Assembly: GCF_020532725.1 (NCBI RefSeq) | Contig: NZ_JAJAVC010000003.1 | Location: 248,001-312,000 of the forward strand | Direction of reading: 5' to 3' | Length of the DNA: 64,000 nucleotides | Source of the DNA: Methylobacillus arboreus | GTDB taxonomy: Bacteria; Pseudomonadota; Gammaproteobacteria; Burkholderiales; Methylophilaceae | In this document: one piece after another, positions 29,178 through 38,204 of the stretch | How positions within the stretch are numbered: the first letter of the stretch is position 1 | How the letters are laid out: each line of letters begins with the position of its first letter | Program-made: the position numbers and the translations under genes | The notes under the pieces: model-generated | Databases searched by the model: none | What the model saw: only the letters and a program-made list of their open reading frames with translations | Told to the model about the DNA's origin: nothing

Positions 29178-31115
29178 CTAGCGTTTTTCTTGTTCCCTGC
29201 TTAGCAACATGCCAGCCAGGATAAGGGCAATCACAATGCCTTGCGCAGTCAGCGTCTGGATGGTTGGGTGTATGCCCAGCAAAGGCGCGCTGATGAAATG
29301 GACGCGCTCCGCCGTAATCACGCCGGCCTCTTGCAGCGCGGCAATGCCATTGCCCGCAAAGATAACGGCCAGCAGCGCCAGCAAACCTGCGGTAGTGGCA
29401 AAGAACTTGCCTAATGGCAACCGGACGCTGTACTTGAGGATGGCCCAGGACAGAATAGCCAGCAGTACCGCTGCAGCCACAATGCCTGCAACCACGGCTC
29501 CCTGGCCTTCAGGTCCCGCTTGCGCCCAGAGCGCCTGGTAGAACAGGATGACTTCAAACAGTTCGCGGTAAACCGCGAGGAATGAAACGCCGGCAATGGC
29601 CCACCAGGTACGCTTGTTTAGGGCTGCCGTTACATGGCTGCTGATGAATTGCTGCCAGGCGTGGGCGTGCGATTTGCTGTGCAGCCAGTAGCCCACGTAA
29701 AGCAGCATGGCTGCGGCAACCAATGCGGTGATGCCTTCGGTCATTTCGCGGCCTGCGCCGGAGATGGTGAGCAGGTAGCTCGCCACAAACCAGGTGACAC
29801 CGCCCAGCACTACGGCAAAAATCCAGCCCAGGTGGAAATAGGGCAGGGCATCGCGCCTGCCGGTCTTGCTGATAAAGGCGCTTAACGCTGCGAGAATCAG
29901 GATGGCTTCCAGGCCTTCGCGCAGCAGGATCAGGAGTGAGCTGACAAACGCAGTAGCGCCGGTAAGACTGCCTGCGCCAAGCTTCTCATCGGCCTCGTCC
30001 AGCAGGTCATTGATCTTGGCGATCTGTGCCGTGATTTCGTCTGTGCTGGCGTTCTTGGCAATTGCGCTGCGCAGGTCCATCATTTCGCGCTCAACTTCCA
30101 GGCGCAACGCCTTGTCTACATTGTTGAGGCTGTTTTCCACTAGTTCAAAGCCTTCAAGATAGGCGCTGATCGCATGCTGGCGCGCGCTGGCATAGTCGCC
30201 TTCGCGGTAGGATTCCAGCGTGGCGGTAAGCTTGCTGCGTGAAATATTGAGCGGATTGCCTGCCAAGGCCTGTAATGCAGAAGGCTGTGCAGCGAGATAA
30301 GTTTGCACATCGGCAAGGCCTGCTGTTTCCAGTTCGGCAGGCGCCTGCATGACCAGTTGCTTTAGATTGCCAAGTTCTGCCTTGCCCCGGCCCTGTTGCC
30401 ATAATTGCTCGCCGGCGGTTTTCTGCTCTCCGGTGGCACGCAGGGTGCTGACGTAAAAAGCCAGGCTCCAGCGGTCGGTTTCGGGCAGTTGCGCATAGGA
30501 CTGCATAGGAGTGCCATTCACGCCCAGCGTGATGGTGTTGTAAAGGCCATAGATGCTGCGCATGCGCATGCGGTCCTGGTCGTGGAAGTTGCTGGGTTCA
30601 GGTTCCAGCCCTTTTGCCAGCGGGCCGTCGCCATGGCCAGTGGCGCCGTGGCAGGCGGCGCAGGTTTCGCCGAAAAGCTGGGCGCCGCGGTTGAGGTCGG
30701 GGATGTCCTTGGGCGCCACGGTGATCTTGTATGCCTGGATGACAGCGAGGCGCAGGCTGTTGGCGGTCGCGGATACGGCTTCGCCTGCTGCCTTGGCCAA
30801 TATCTGTTGCCGCAGTTTCTCCGCCTGTTTTAAAAGTTCTGCTTGCTGGTCAACGGCGGGCAGTTCCGCAATCAGGCTGGCTGACTGGGTGGCAAACTCA
30901 AGCTGTTCCTCATACTCCTCGGGGTTGAGCACCTCGCCATTCTGCACAAATTCGGGATAGTCCACGCTGACATAGTCCAGCATGTGCACGGCGGTCTGGG
31001 CTTTTTCCTCGTCTGTAACGGCGAAGGCAGGGGTGAAACCAGCCAGCCATATGAGGCTGCCCAGCGCAATTGCGCGTACGGGCGTGAGCAGGCGGGACAG
31101 GGAAGTTGGCGTCAT
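29178..31115 (-). CDS. FTR1-family iron permease fused to a cytochrome c domain
   Basis: 645 aa. A signal peptide (about 1-32) leads into a periplasmic half with a haem c motif CAACH (152-156) and Met-containing C-terminal cytochrome segments, followed by a helical region (about 290-380). From about 388 there are seven membrane helices of the FTR1/EfeU family with two REXXE iron-binding motifs, REGLE (399-403) and RELFE (517-521). FTR1 permeases move iron after oxidation, and the attached cytochrome could supply the redox step. It starts 44 bp beyond the end of the M61 peptidase gene. No Fur box was seen in the short gap upstream. Confidence 0.92.
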   Translation of the reverse strand: MTPTSLSRLLTPVRAIALGSLIWLAGFTPAFAVTDEEKAQTAVHMLDYVSVDYPEFVQNGEVLNPEEYEEQLEFATQSASLIAELPAVDQQAELLKQAEKLRQQILAKAAGEAVSATANSLRLAVIQAYKITVAPKDIPDLNRGAQLFGETCAACHGATGHGDGPLAKGLEPEPSNFHDQDRMRMRSIYGLYNTITLGVNGTPMQSYAQLPETDRWSLAFYVSTLRATGEQKTAGEQLWQQGRGKAELGNLKQLVMQAPAELETAGLADVQTYLAAQPSALQALAGNPLNISRSKLTATLESYREGDYASARQHAISAYLEGFELVENSLNNVDKALRLEVEREMMDLRSAIAKNASTDEITAQIAKINDLLDEADEKLGAGSLTGATAFVSSLLILLREGLEAILILAALSAFISKTGRRDALPYFHLGWIFAVVLGGVTWFVASYLLTISGAGREMTEGITALVAAAMLLYVGYWLHSKSHAHAWQQFISSHVTAALNKRTWWAIAGVSFLAVYRELFEVILFYQALWAQAGPEGQGAVVAGIVAAAVLLAILSWAILKYSVRLPLGKFFATTAGLLALLAVIFAGNGIAALQEAGVITAERVHFISAPLLGIHPTIQTLTAQGIVIALILAGMLLSREQEKR

Positions 31116-31159
31116 GGGTGTCAGAACCTTGTGCGGTGCAATTGCGATTGTCTATTTTA

Positions 31160-32917
31160 TCAATTTGCGGCCAGCCAGTCCTGCCGCAATGCATCTTGTT
31201 CCGGCTTGCGCCTGGCGCTGGTAGTCAGCGCATAGCTTGCAAGGTCGTGGTCACGCGGCTGGATTTCGGCTGTCATGAGCTCATCGCGCCGGAAGAAATG
31301 CAAGGCCATGGTCTTGCGTCCGCGCTTTAGCTGCTGCTTCAGGCTCTTGGCACTGGCCTTGAGGCTATCATGGGCAACAATCACGTCTCCCGCGGCCAGG
31401 CCTGCCTGCTCAGCGGCGCTGCCATTGAAAACATGGGCGATGCGGGTTTCGTCATTCGCGAGTTGCAAGCCCAGCCATTGACGCACCAGGTCGGCATCGC
31501 CTGTCGCTGAGGGCGCAAGGTCAATACCAAAACTAGACAGCAGTTTTTTCAAGGGAGGATCATCGCTGCCTTGCACGCAATCGCGGAAGAGGTTCGCAAG
31601 CCTTTCTCCGCAAACCTCCTTGATTAGGGCTTGCATGCTGCCTTCATCAACCAGTTGTCCATGATCGCTGTAGCGTTGCCATAATGCATGCATGACTTCA
31701 TCCAGCGAGCGGCCCTTGAGACGCAGGCTCAAATCCATTGCCAATGCAACCAATGAGCCCTTGAGGTAGTAGCTGATCTGGCTATTGGGTGTGTTTTCAT
31801 CCGGCTTGTAGAGCTTGATCCAGGCATCGAAGCTGGATTCTTCCAGTGCCTGCACCTGCCGGCCCGGAGTGCGCAGGAAGCGGTTGATATCCTTGCTCAA
31901 TGCAGCTAGATATTCCTGTTCGTTCATGAGGCCGCAACGCACCAGGGCAAGGGTGTCGTAATACGCGGTGAAGCCCTCGAAAACCCAGAGCAGACGGGTA
32001 TAAGCCTCGCGGCTCAAGTCCGGGCTGGCAAAGGCGCTGGGGCGGATGCGCTTGACGTGCCAAGCGTGGAAATATTCATGGCTGCACAGGCCGAGGAAGT
32101 CCTGGTATTGCTGCTTATCGTGTTTTTCATGCTTGACCGGCAGCCAGCTGCGCGGGCAGATCAGGCTGGTGGAGTCGCTATGCTCCAGGCCGCCGTACTG
32201 GTTGTCTGCCGCGGCATAAAGCAGGAAGTCGTAACGCTGGAACGGGGCTGTGCCGAAAAAGCGGATATGGTGTTCGCATAGAGTCTTGAGGTCGCGGCTT
32301 ATAGCCTTGACGTCGGCGTTATGACTGCCGGAAATCACCAGCCGGTGCGGCACGCCCATGGCCTTGAATTCTGCAATCGCCAGCGTGCCGATTTCTACAG
32401 GATAGTCTATCAGTGCCTGATAGTTTTCTGCCTCATATAAGCTAAAACCATGTTTGCCGGTCTTGCGTGCCGGCAGGGTAGTGGCGATCTGCCAGTCGGC
32501 GTAGGCCTTGCCTGGATGGTGGATTTCCACGCTGCAAGCGGCATGCTCTTGCCCTGCCACTTGCAGGAACAGGCTGCTGCCGTTGAAATAGGCACGGGTA
32601 TGGTCCAGATAGGCGGTACGCACCGAGAGGTCATAGGCATAGACCTGGTAGCGGATGGCCAGCGGCCCTTTGCAAGGGGCGGCCTGCCAGCTGCTTTTAT
32701 CAAGCTTTTGCAGCGTTACCGGCTTGCCATTGGCGCTGGCACTGATACTGACGATATGGCGCGCAAAATCCCGCACGAGATAGCTGCCGGGCAGCCAGGC
32801 GGGAAGCGATACATGCTGGCCTTCGTTCGCTGGGTTGGCAATATGGCATTCCAGCTCGAACACATGGGTTTGCGGCGCATTGAAACGCACGTCATAGTGG
32901 ATGTGGTGTGGCTTCAT
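31160..32917 (-). CDS. M61-family metallopeptidase with PDZ domain
   Basis: 585 aa from ATG 32917. The zinc motif HEYFHAW (near residue 284) with the following VKRIRP is the M61 glycyl-aminopeptidase signature, and a downstream Glu in LWVFEGFTAYYD fits the third ligand. A PDZ domain occupies about residues 490-560 (IAHVFNGSAAEQAGLAAGDVI). No signal peptide is seen, so it may act in the cytoplasm. Substrates are unknown. It sits between FTR1 and parvulin genes, with no functional link evident. Confidence 0.92.
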   Translation of the reverse strand: MKPHHIHYDVRFNAPQTHVFELECHIANPANEGQHVSLPAWLPGSYLVRDFARHIVSISASANGKPVTLQKLDKSSWQAAPCKGPLAIRYQVYAYDLSVRTAYLDHTRAYFNGSSLFLQVAGQEHAACSVEIHHPGKAYADWQIATTLPARKTGKHGFSLYEAENYQALIDYPVEIGTLAIAEFKAMGVPHRLVISGSHNADVKAISRDLKTLCEHHIRFFGTAPFQRYDFLLYAAADNQYGGLEHSDSTSLICPRSWLPVKHEKHDKQQYQDFLGLCSHEYFHAWHVKRIRPSAFASPDLSREAYTRLLWVFEGFTAYYDTLALVRCGLMNEQEYLAALSKDINRFLRTPGRQVQALEESSFDAWIKLYKPDENTPNSQISYYLKGSLVALAMDLSLRLKGRSLDEVMHALWQRYSDHGQLVDEGSMQALIKEVCGERLANLFRDCVQGSDDPPLKKLLSSFGIDLAPSATGDADLVRQWLGLQLANDETRIAHVFNGSAAEQAGLAAGDVIVAHDSLKASAKSLKQQLKRGRKTMALHFFRRDELMTAEIQPRDHDLASYALTTSARRKPEQDALRQDWLAAN

Positions 32918-32977
32918 CGGCAAGTATCTTCAATCAGGTGTTAACGGCAACAGTAACGCGGATGGCGATGGCGCATG

Positions 32978-33007
32978 AAAAAAAGCCCGCCGCAGGACGG
33001 GCTTTTT
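32978..33007 (-). terminator. Terminator after the parvulin gene
   Basis: AAAAAGCCCG and CGGGCTTTTT form a perfect 10-bp stem with an eight-base loop and a T-run on the minus strand, directly downstream of the parvulin stop. Confidence 0.88.
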
Positions 33008-33022
33008 CCTCAAGCCAGTATC

Positions 33023-33844
33023 TTATTTACCAGCGGCGGCTGTACCGGCAGGCGCCTCGATCTTGGCCTTGCTGCGCAACTCGGTCAGGAGCTTTTCCAG
33101 GTTGCGTTGCTGCAATTGCTTTTGCAGGCCTTCCTTGACGTCGTCATAGGATGGCGGCTGGGTGTTGCGGGTGTCTTCTAGTTTGATGACGTGCCAGCCG
33201 AACTGGGTTTGCACGGGGGCTGTGGTGTATTTGCCCTTTTGCAGCTTGCTCACGGCATCGCTGAACGGCTTGACCATGCCAGCGGGGGCAAACCAGCCCA
33301 GGTCGCCGCCTTTTTCCTGTGAGCCTGGATCCTTGGATTTTTCCTTGGCGAGCTTGGCAAAGTCGCCGCCCTTGCCGAGCTGGGCAATGATGTCCTTGGC
33401 TTCAGCTTCTGTCGGCACCAGGATGTGGCGGGCGTTGTATTCCTTGTCGCCCAGTTCCTGCTTGTATTTCTCGTAGGCCAGCTTGGTGTCGGCCTCGCTG
33501 ACGGGATGTTTCTTGATGTAGTCCTGCAGGAAGGAATTGACCAGCAGTTCGCGGCGGGTCAGCTCTTCCTTGGCGATGTAGTCAGGTTGCTTGTCCAGGC
33601 CGGTGCGCTGGGCTTCCTGGTAGATCAGCTCGCTGCCGATCAGCTTGTTGATGATGACATTCTTGACGTTGTCATCCACGGTCTGGCCACGCGAGGATGC
33701 TTCTTTTGCGATGTAATCGTAAAGGGATTGCTTGATGGGCTTGCCGTTGACTGTGGCAACGCCGCCATTTGCGCCAGCAGCGAAAGCTGGTTGCAGAACA
33801 CCGAAGGCGACCGTGGCAATCAGGGCGCTGGTAGTGAGTTTCAT
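33023..33844 (-). CDS. Periplasmic parvulin-type peptidyl-prolyl isomerase
   Basis: 273 aa from ATG 33844. A signal peptide (about 1-22, ending PAFAA) is followed by a SurA-like helical N-domain and a rotamase domain (about 135-235) with NARHILVPTEAEAKD, GGDLGWFAPAGMVKPF and TQFGWHVIKLED. It assists folding of exported proteins, like PpiC/PrsA/SurA. The C-terminus is a charged, Ala-rich tail. It is the last gene of a minus-strand run (yciB-yciI-bolA-parvulin) and is followed by a good terminator. Confidence 0.92.
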   Translation of the reverse strand: MKLTTSALIATVAFGVLQPAFAAGANGGVATVNGKPIKQSLYDYIAKEASSRGQTVDDNVKNVIINKLIGSELIYQEAQRTGLDKQPDYIAKEELTRRELLVNSFLQDYIKKHPVSEADTKLAYEKYKQELGDKEYNARHILVPTEAEAKDIIAQLGKGGDFAKLAKEKSKDPGSQEKGGDLGWFAPAGMVKPFSDAVSKLQKGKYTTAPVQTQFGWHVIKLEDTRNTQPPSYDDVKEGLQKQLQQRNLEKLLTELRSKAKIEAPAGTAAAGK

Positions 33845-33896
33845 GAGAATTCCTTGGCTGGTTAAAATTGATGTCATAAAAACATGCGCTAACGTA

Positions 33897-34175
33897 TCAG
33901 GCAATTGTGACAGGACGTGGTTCATCCGTGGCAAAAGCCTGAATGCTCAGCGCATGTATCCTCCCCGGGATAAGGTCGCCCAATGCCGCATAAACCTGGC
34001 GGTGACGCATGATGTGAGACTTGCCGCAAAATGTTGCGCTGGTGATGGCCAGAAAAAAATGGCCACCGCCATTATTGCCCGCATGGCCCCGGTGCAAGGC
34101 GCTGTCATCGCGGATATCCAGCTGGGCTGGCTCCAATACCGAGAGTCTGTTGCGGATTTCTTCTATCAGGGTCAT
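33897..34175 (-). CDS. bolA: BolA-family protein
   Basis: 92 aa from ATG 34175; an in-frame TTG six codons upstream overlaps the yciI stop and is possible. The BolA fold is recognisable from HRGHAGNNGGGHFFLAITS, SHIMRHRQVYAAL and the late HALSIQAFATDE. BolA proteins work with monothiol glutaredoxins in iron-sulfur trafficking or affect cell shape and stress responses. It lies directly after yciI in an apparent yciB-yciI-bolA-parvulin operon. Confidence 0.93.
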   Translation of the reverse strand: MTLIEEIRNRLSVLEPAQLDIRDDSALHRGHAGNNGGGHFFLAITSATFCGKSHIMRHRQVYAALGDLIPGRIHALSIQAFATDEPRPVTIA

Positions 34176-34189
34176 GCGGTTTTCAACAG

Positions 34190-34492
34190 TCAAGCTGGCA
34201 ATGTTTTGCGAAAAGGTTTGACTGTGACAGCAGAATAGACGCCTGCGTTCACGAAAGGGTCATCATTGGCCCAGGCTTGTGCGGCTTCCAAACTCGTAAA
34301 CTCCGCTACGATCAGGCTGCCAGTGAACCCTGCCGGGCCCGGGTCGGTACTGTCGATGGCGGGAAACGGGCCTGCCAGCAACAGCCGGCCTTCCTCCTGC
34401 AGTGCCTGCAAGCGTGCAAGATGAGGCGGCCGCGCTGCCAGGCGTTTTTCCAGGCTGTTGGGATGATCTTCGGCAATGATGGCGTACCACAT
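34190..34492 (-). CDS. yciI: YciI-family protein
   Basis: 100 aa with the YciI fold signature: N-terminal [25 protein letters not shown] with the conserved His, and [18 protein letters not shown]. The ferredoxin-like alpha/beta family has a conserved His-Asp pair and no firmly known reaction. The start shares one base with the yciB stop, and bolA follows closely, an arrangement common in Proteobacteria. Confidence 0.93.
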   Translation of the reverse strand: MWYAIIAEDHPNSLEKRLAARPPHLARLQALQEEGRLLLAGPFPAIDSTDPGPAGFTGSLIVAEFTSLEAAQAWANDDPFVNAGVYSAVTVKPFRKTLPA

Positions 34493-35031
34493 TATTGTTT
34501 ATCCTGTTCGGCAATGTGCTTGTTGAGCAACAGGGTCTGGCCGATCACAAAAATAAACATCAGGCCCATGGTGCCGAACAGCTTGAAGTCAACCCAAAGG
34601 TCGGTGGAATAGTTGAACGCGACATAAAGATTGAGAAAGCCAAGCAACAGGAAGAAGATAGCCCAGGCCAGGTTGAGACGGCCCCAGATCGGCTCTGGCA
34701 GGGAAATCTGTTTTTCCATGAAACTGCGAATTAGGTTGCGCTTGAACAGCCACGGGCTGACGAGCAGGCCGATGGTAAACAGCCAGTAGAGGATGGTGGG
34801 TTTCCATTTGATGAAGCTTTCGTCATGCAGCCAGAGCGTTGCGCCGCCGAACAGCACGATAATGACGCCACTCATGATCAGGGCGCCATCCACCTTGCCC
34901 TTGGTGACCTTGGCCCAGACGATCTGGCCTATGGTGGCGACAATGGCGGCGGCGGTAGCCTCGTAGATGCCGAAAAACTTGTAAACGATGAAAAACAGGA
35001 TGACCGGGAATAAGTCGTAAAGAAACTTCAT
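34492..35031 (-). CDS. yciB: YciB/septation protein A family membrane protein
   Basis: 179 aa from ATG 35031 ([14 protein letters not shown]). There are about five membrane helices and the family signatures [28 protein letters not shown] and the terminal [10 protein letters not shown]. YciB acts in cell-envelope synthesis and septation at the inner membrane. It heads the yciB-yciI-bolA run and diverges from the PHP gene. Confidence 0.95.
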   Translation of the reverse strand: MKFLYDLFPVILFFIVYKFFGIYEATAAAIVATIGQIVWAKVTKGKVDGALIMSGVIIVLFGGATLWLHDESFIKWKPTILYWLFTIGLLVSPWLFKRNLIRSFMEKQISLPEPIWGRLNLAWAIFFLLLGFLNLYVAFNYSTDLWVDFKLFGTMGLMFIFVIGQTLLLNKHIAEQDKQ

Positions 35032-35144
35032 GTTGATGTCCGCAGACCGCGCGCTTTGGTTGCGCCGGGGGTTAGGTTTTAGTTGATACGGTATTTTGCT
35101 ATGATTCGGCAAGACTAACAAGCCGTTCTTCTTCCTTACCCTTT

Positions 35145-35999
35145 ATGCCTTCCCTTATTGATCTGCATAGTCACTCCACGGTTTCCGATGGATTGCTGGC
35201 ACCAGAAGCCCTGGTGCAGCATGCGGCCGCGCATGGCGTCAAGATGCTGGCGCTGACCGACCATGATGACACGGCCGGCCTGGCAGCCGCAACCAGGGTG
35301 GCGGCAGAGCATGGCATGCAGTTTATCAATGGTGTGGAAATTTCCGTTACCTGGCGCAGGCGTACCATCCATGTGGTGGGGCTGAGGGTGGATACGGACT
35401 ATGAGCCCCTGCGCAGCGGGCTTGAAAAAATCCGCGCGGGACGCCATGTACGCGCTGAAGGCATCGCGGCAAGCCTGGAAAAATTCGGCATCGAAGGCAG
35501 CCTGGAAGGCGCCTATGCCCATGCCAAGCAGGGCATCATCAGCAGGGCGCATTTTGCGCGCTATCTCATGGAAAAGGGCTACGCCTCGAATATCAAGAGT
35601 ATATTCAAGCGTTACCTGGTCAAGGGCAAGCCCGGTTATTTCGAACATGAATGGGCCACGCTCGAGGAAGTGGTTGCCTGGATCAATGGCAGCGGCGGTG
35701 TGGCGGTGCTCGCGCATCCCGGCCGCTACGATATCGGGCGCAGCAATATGCTGTTGCTGCTGGAAGAGTTCCGCAACCTGGGTGGTGCCGCCATCGAAGT
35801 AGTGACCGGTAGCCATACGGTAGAGCAGTTCCAGGAATATGCGCGGCTTGCGCATATGTTCGGGCTGAAATCTTCCATGGGATCGGATTACCATGGCCCG
35901 GGCCATGGTTATATGGAAATGGGGCGACTGCCCGACTTGCCACGTGGCTGTACGCCAGTGTGGCAAGACTGGCCGGAAGTCCGCTTACTTAACAGTTAA
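35145..35999 (+). CDS. PHP-domain phosphoesterase (RNase AM / TrpH-like)
   Basis: 284 aa. The PHP metal site is visible as DLHSHST (6-12), ALTDHDDTAG, GVEISV, a late AVLAHPGRYD and GSDYHG, matching the E. coli YciV (RNase AM) family, which trims 5' ends of RNA or hydrolyses phosphonucleotides. The start is 113 bp from the yciB start on the opposite strand. yciO follows after 12 bp and the two are probably co-transcribed, as in E. coli. Confidence 0.93.
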   Translation: MPSLIDLHSHSTVSDGLLAPEALVQHAAAHGVKMLALTDHDDTAGLAAATRVAAEHGMQFINGVEISVTWRRRTIHVVGLRVDTDYEPLRSGLEKIRAGRHVRAEGIAASLEKFGIEGSLEGAYAHAKQGIISRAHFARYLMEKGYASNIKSIFKRYLVKGKPGYFEHEWATLEEVVAWINGSGGVAVLAHPGRYDIGRSNMLLLLEEFRNLGGAAIEVVTGSHTVEQFQEYARLAHMFGLKSSMGSDYHGPGHGYMEMGRLPDLPRGCTPVWQDWPEVRLLNS

Positions 36000-36011
36000 G
36001 GTAGAGTCAAT

Positions 36012-36641
36012 TTGGCGCAATATTTTGTTATTCATCCTGAAAACCCGCAGACACGCCTGATTAATCAGGCGGCGGCTATTTTGCGTAATGGCGGCGTGAT
36101 CGCGTATCCAACCGATTCCAGCTATGCATTGGGCTGCATGTTGGGCAACAAGGACGCACAGGACCGCATTCGTGCCATTCGCGGCGTGGATGACGACCAC
36201 CATTTCACCCTGGTATGCCGCAATCTCGCGGAACTGGCAACTTATGCCCAGGTGGATAACAGCCAGTTCCGCCTGCTGAAGGCCAATACGCCGGGCCAAT
36301 ACACCTTCATCCTCAAGGCGACGCGCGAGGTGCCGCGCCGTTTGCAGCATCCCAAGCGCAGTACTGTCGGGCTGCGTGTACCCCTGCATGCAGTAACCTT
36401 GGCATTGCTGGAAGAACTCAATGAGCCCATGCTCAGCATGACCCTGCAACTGCCTGGTGATGAAGCGCCTCTGAACGAGGCGTGGGAAATCCGCGACCGG
36501 TTGGAGCACCAACTGGACTTGGTCATTGATGCTGGCGCTTGCTCGATTGAGCCGACGACAGTAATCGACCTCACAGGGGACACGCCTAGCCTGATCAGGC
36601 TAGGCGCGGGCGATCCCGCTCCGTTCGGATTGGAGGCATGA
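36012..36641 (+). CDS. yciO: YciO/Sua5/YrdC-family protein
   Basis: 209 aa starting with TTG 36012 (MAQYFVIHPENPQ), preceded by AAGGT; no upstream ATG is possible because the previous gene ends 12 bp earlier. The YrdC fold is seen in GGVIAYPTDSSYALGC, HHFTLVCRNL and the C-terminal SIEPTTVIDLTGD. Relatives make threonylcarbamoyl-AMP for tRNA t6A; YciO itself is a paralogue with uncertain activity. The end overlaps the M50 gene start by four bases. Confidence 0.92.
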   Translation: MAQYFVIHPENPQTRLINQAAAILRNGGVIAYPTDSSYALGCMLGNKDAQDRIRAIRGVDDDHHFTLVCRNLAELATYAQVDNSQFRLLKANTPGQYTFILKATREVPRRLQHPKRSTVGLRVPLHAVTLALLEELNEPMLSMTLQLPGDEAPLNEAWEIRDRLEHQLDLVIDAGACSIEPTTVIDLTGDTPSLIRLGAGDPAPFGLEA

Positions 36642-37282
36642 TGGAACTGACGCTGATCCAGAAAATTGCCATCTACGCCTTGCCGGTGATTTTCGCCATT
36701 ACCGTGCATGAGGCAGCGCACGGCTACATTGCCCGCTATTTCGGCGATACCACGGCGGAAAGCTTGGGCCGCATCACGCTCAACCCGATCAAGCACATTG
36801 ACCCGATAGGCACCATCCTGGTCCCGGCCCTGCTGGTGCTGTCCGGCACCGGGTTCCTGTTCGGTTGGGCCAAGCCGGTGCCGGTGGATTATGCGCGCTT
36901 GCGCAATCCCAAGCAGGACATGCGCTGGGTGGCGGCCGCAGGGCCTGCCTCCAATTTCCTCATGGCGATCTTCTGGGCGATGGTTTATAAATTTTCCACC
37001 ACGCTATCGGGTGATTTTGCCATGCCACTCAGCCTGATGGGGCAGGCGGGCATCCTCGTCAACGTGGTGTTGATGGTGCTCAACCTGCTGCCATTGCCGC
37101 CATTGGATGGCGGCCGGATAGCCGTCAGCTTGATGCCCAACCAGATGGCGTACAAATTTGCCCAGGTCGAGCGTTATGGCTTTATCATTCTGCTGGTACT
37201 GATGTTCACCGGCGTCTTGTCCAAGATTATTATGCCGTTCATCATGCTGCTGCTGGCGATGTTTGCCGGCATTTTCAGCTGA
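36638..37282 (+). CDS. Site-2 protease-type M50 membrane peptidase
   Basis: 214 aa with about five membrane helices. Zinc ligands are HEAAH (24-28) and LDGGR (155-159), the standard S2P pair for an intramembrane metalloprotease. It lacks a PDZ domain, unlike RseP, and belongs to the small YwhC/YdiL-like group. The substrate is unknown. It overlaps yciO and precedes scpA, an order common in Betaproteobacteria. Confidence 0.92.
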   Translation: MMELTLIQKIAIYALPVIFAITVHEAAHGYIARYFGDTTAESLGRITLNPIKHIDPIGTILVPALLVLSGTGFLFGWAKPVPVDYARLRNPKQDMRWVAAAGPASNFLMAIFWAMVYKFSTTLSGDFAMPLSLMGQAGILVNVVLMVLNLLPLPPLDGGRIAVSLMPNQMAYKFAQVERYGFIILLVLMFTGVLSKIIMPFIMLLLAMFAGIFS

Positions 37283-37313
37283 CTTCACTTTAATATCTGG
37301 TTTTACTGGGGAT

Positions 37314-37394
37314 ATGGCTATGAAAATGCAGGTTGTCAATCGTGTGCGGACTCAATCTCTCGTGGCGATAGTGCGCCTGCATTCCGTTCTCTAA
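37314..37394 (+). CDS. Possible 26-codon leader peptide upstream of scpA
   Basis: ATG 37314 to TAA 37392-37394 reads MAMKMQVVNRVRTQSL and continues to 26 residues, with CTGGGG as a weak ribosome binding site. It ends two bases before the scpA start, so it could couple translation to scpA. Nothing else supports it and it may be chance. Confidence 0.2.
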   Translation: MAMKMQVVNRVRTQSLVAIVRLHSVL

Positions 37395-37396
37395 CC

Positions 37397-38197
37397 ATGT
37401 CCACCCAGCTTGCATTCGATGTCCGCATCTATGGTGAACAGCTGGATACCATCCCGCAGGATCTCTATATTCCGCCCGATGCGCTGGAAGTGTACCTGGA
37501 AGCTTTTGAAGGCCCGCTGGACCTGTTGCTTTACCTCATCCGCAAGCACAATCTCGATATCCTCGATATTCCCATGGCGCAGCTGACCAGCCAGTACATG
37601 GTGTATGTGGAGAAAATGCGCGAAAGCAGGCTGGAGCTGGCTGCCGACTATTTGCTCATGTCGGCCATGCTGATCGAGATCAAGTCCCGCATGTTGCTGC
37701 CCAAGCCTGAGGCCATGGAGCAGGAGGAAGACCCGCGTGCAGAGCTGGTCAGGCGCCTGATGGAGTACGAGGCGATCAAGCTCGCGGCAGAGCGGCTGGA
37801 CACCTTGCCGCAAGCAGGGCGGGAAATCCAGGTGGCGCGGGCGTATTACGAGCATATTGCCGAGACGAGCTGGCCCGAGGTCAGCTTTGATGAATTGATG
37901 GCGGCCTGGCAATCCGTGCTCAAGCGCGCGAGCCATTTTCAGCATCACAAGGTGGGGCGTGCCGAGCTTTCCGTGCGCGAACATATGAGCCTGGTGCTGC
38001 GCAGGTTGCAACAGGAGTCGCTCGTGGAGTTTACCGGCCTGTTCGATGTGATAAATGAAGGCCTGCCCAAGCTGGTGGTGTATTTTCTTGCCATTCTTGA
38101 ACTGGCGCGCGAGGGCCTGGTACGCATCACCCAGCAGGAACCGTTCAGCCCGATTTACCTGCAGGCGGCGGATGCGCCGCTGCTGGCAGCAAGCTGA
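37397..38197 (+). CDS. scpA: Segregation and condensation protein A
   Basis: 266 aa. The kleisin N-terminus EAFEGPLDLLLYLIRKHNLD and the segment LAADYLLMSAMLIEIKSRMLL are diagnostic of ScpA, which with ScpB and Smc forms the bacterial condensin for chromosome compaction. The C-terminal winged helix (SVREHMSLVLRRLQQ) is present. scpB follows, and rluB after that, the usual order. Confidence 0.95.
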   Translation: MSTQLAFDVRIYGEQLDTIPQDLYIPPDALEVYLEAFEGPLDLLLYLIRKHNLDILDIPMAQLTSQYMVYVEKMRESRLELAADYLLMSAMLIEIKSRMLLPKPEAMEQEEDPRAELVRRLMEYEAIKLAAERLDTLPQAGREIQVARAYYEHIAETSWPEVSFDELMAAWQSVLKRASHFQHHKVGRAELSVREHMSLVLRRLQQESLVEFTGLFDVINEGLPKLVVYFLAILELAREGLVRITQQEPFSPIYLQAADAPLLAAS

Positions 38198-38204
38198 GTT
38201 TGCC

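Noticed and set aside
31116-31159. Fur box upstream of the FTR1-cytochrome gene
   Set aside because: The short gap has no stretch resembling the Fur consensus, unlike the clear site at 7057.
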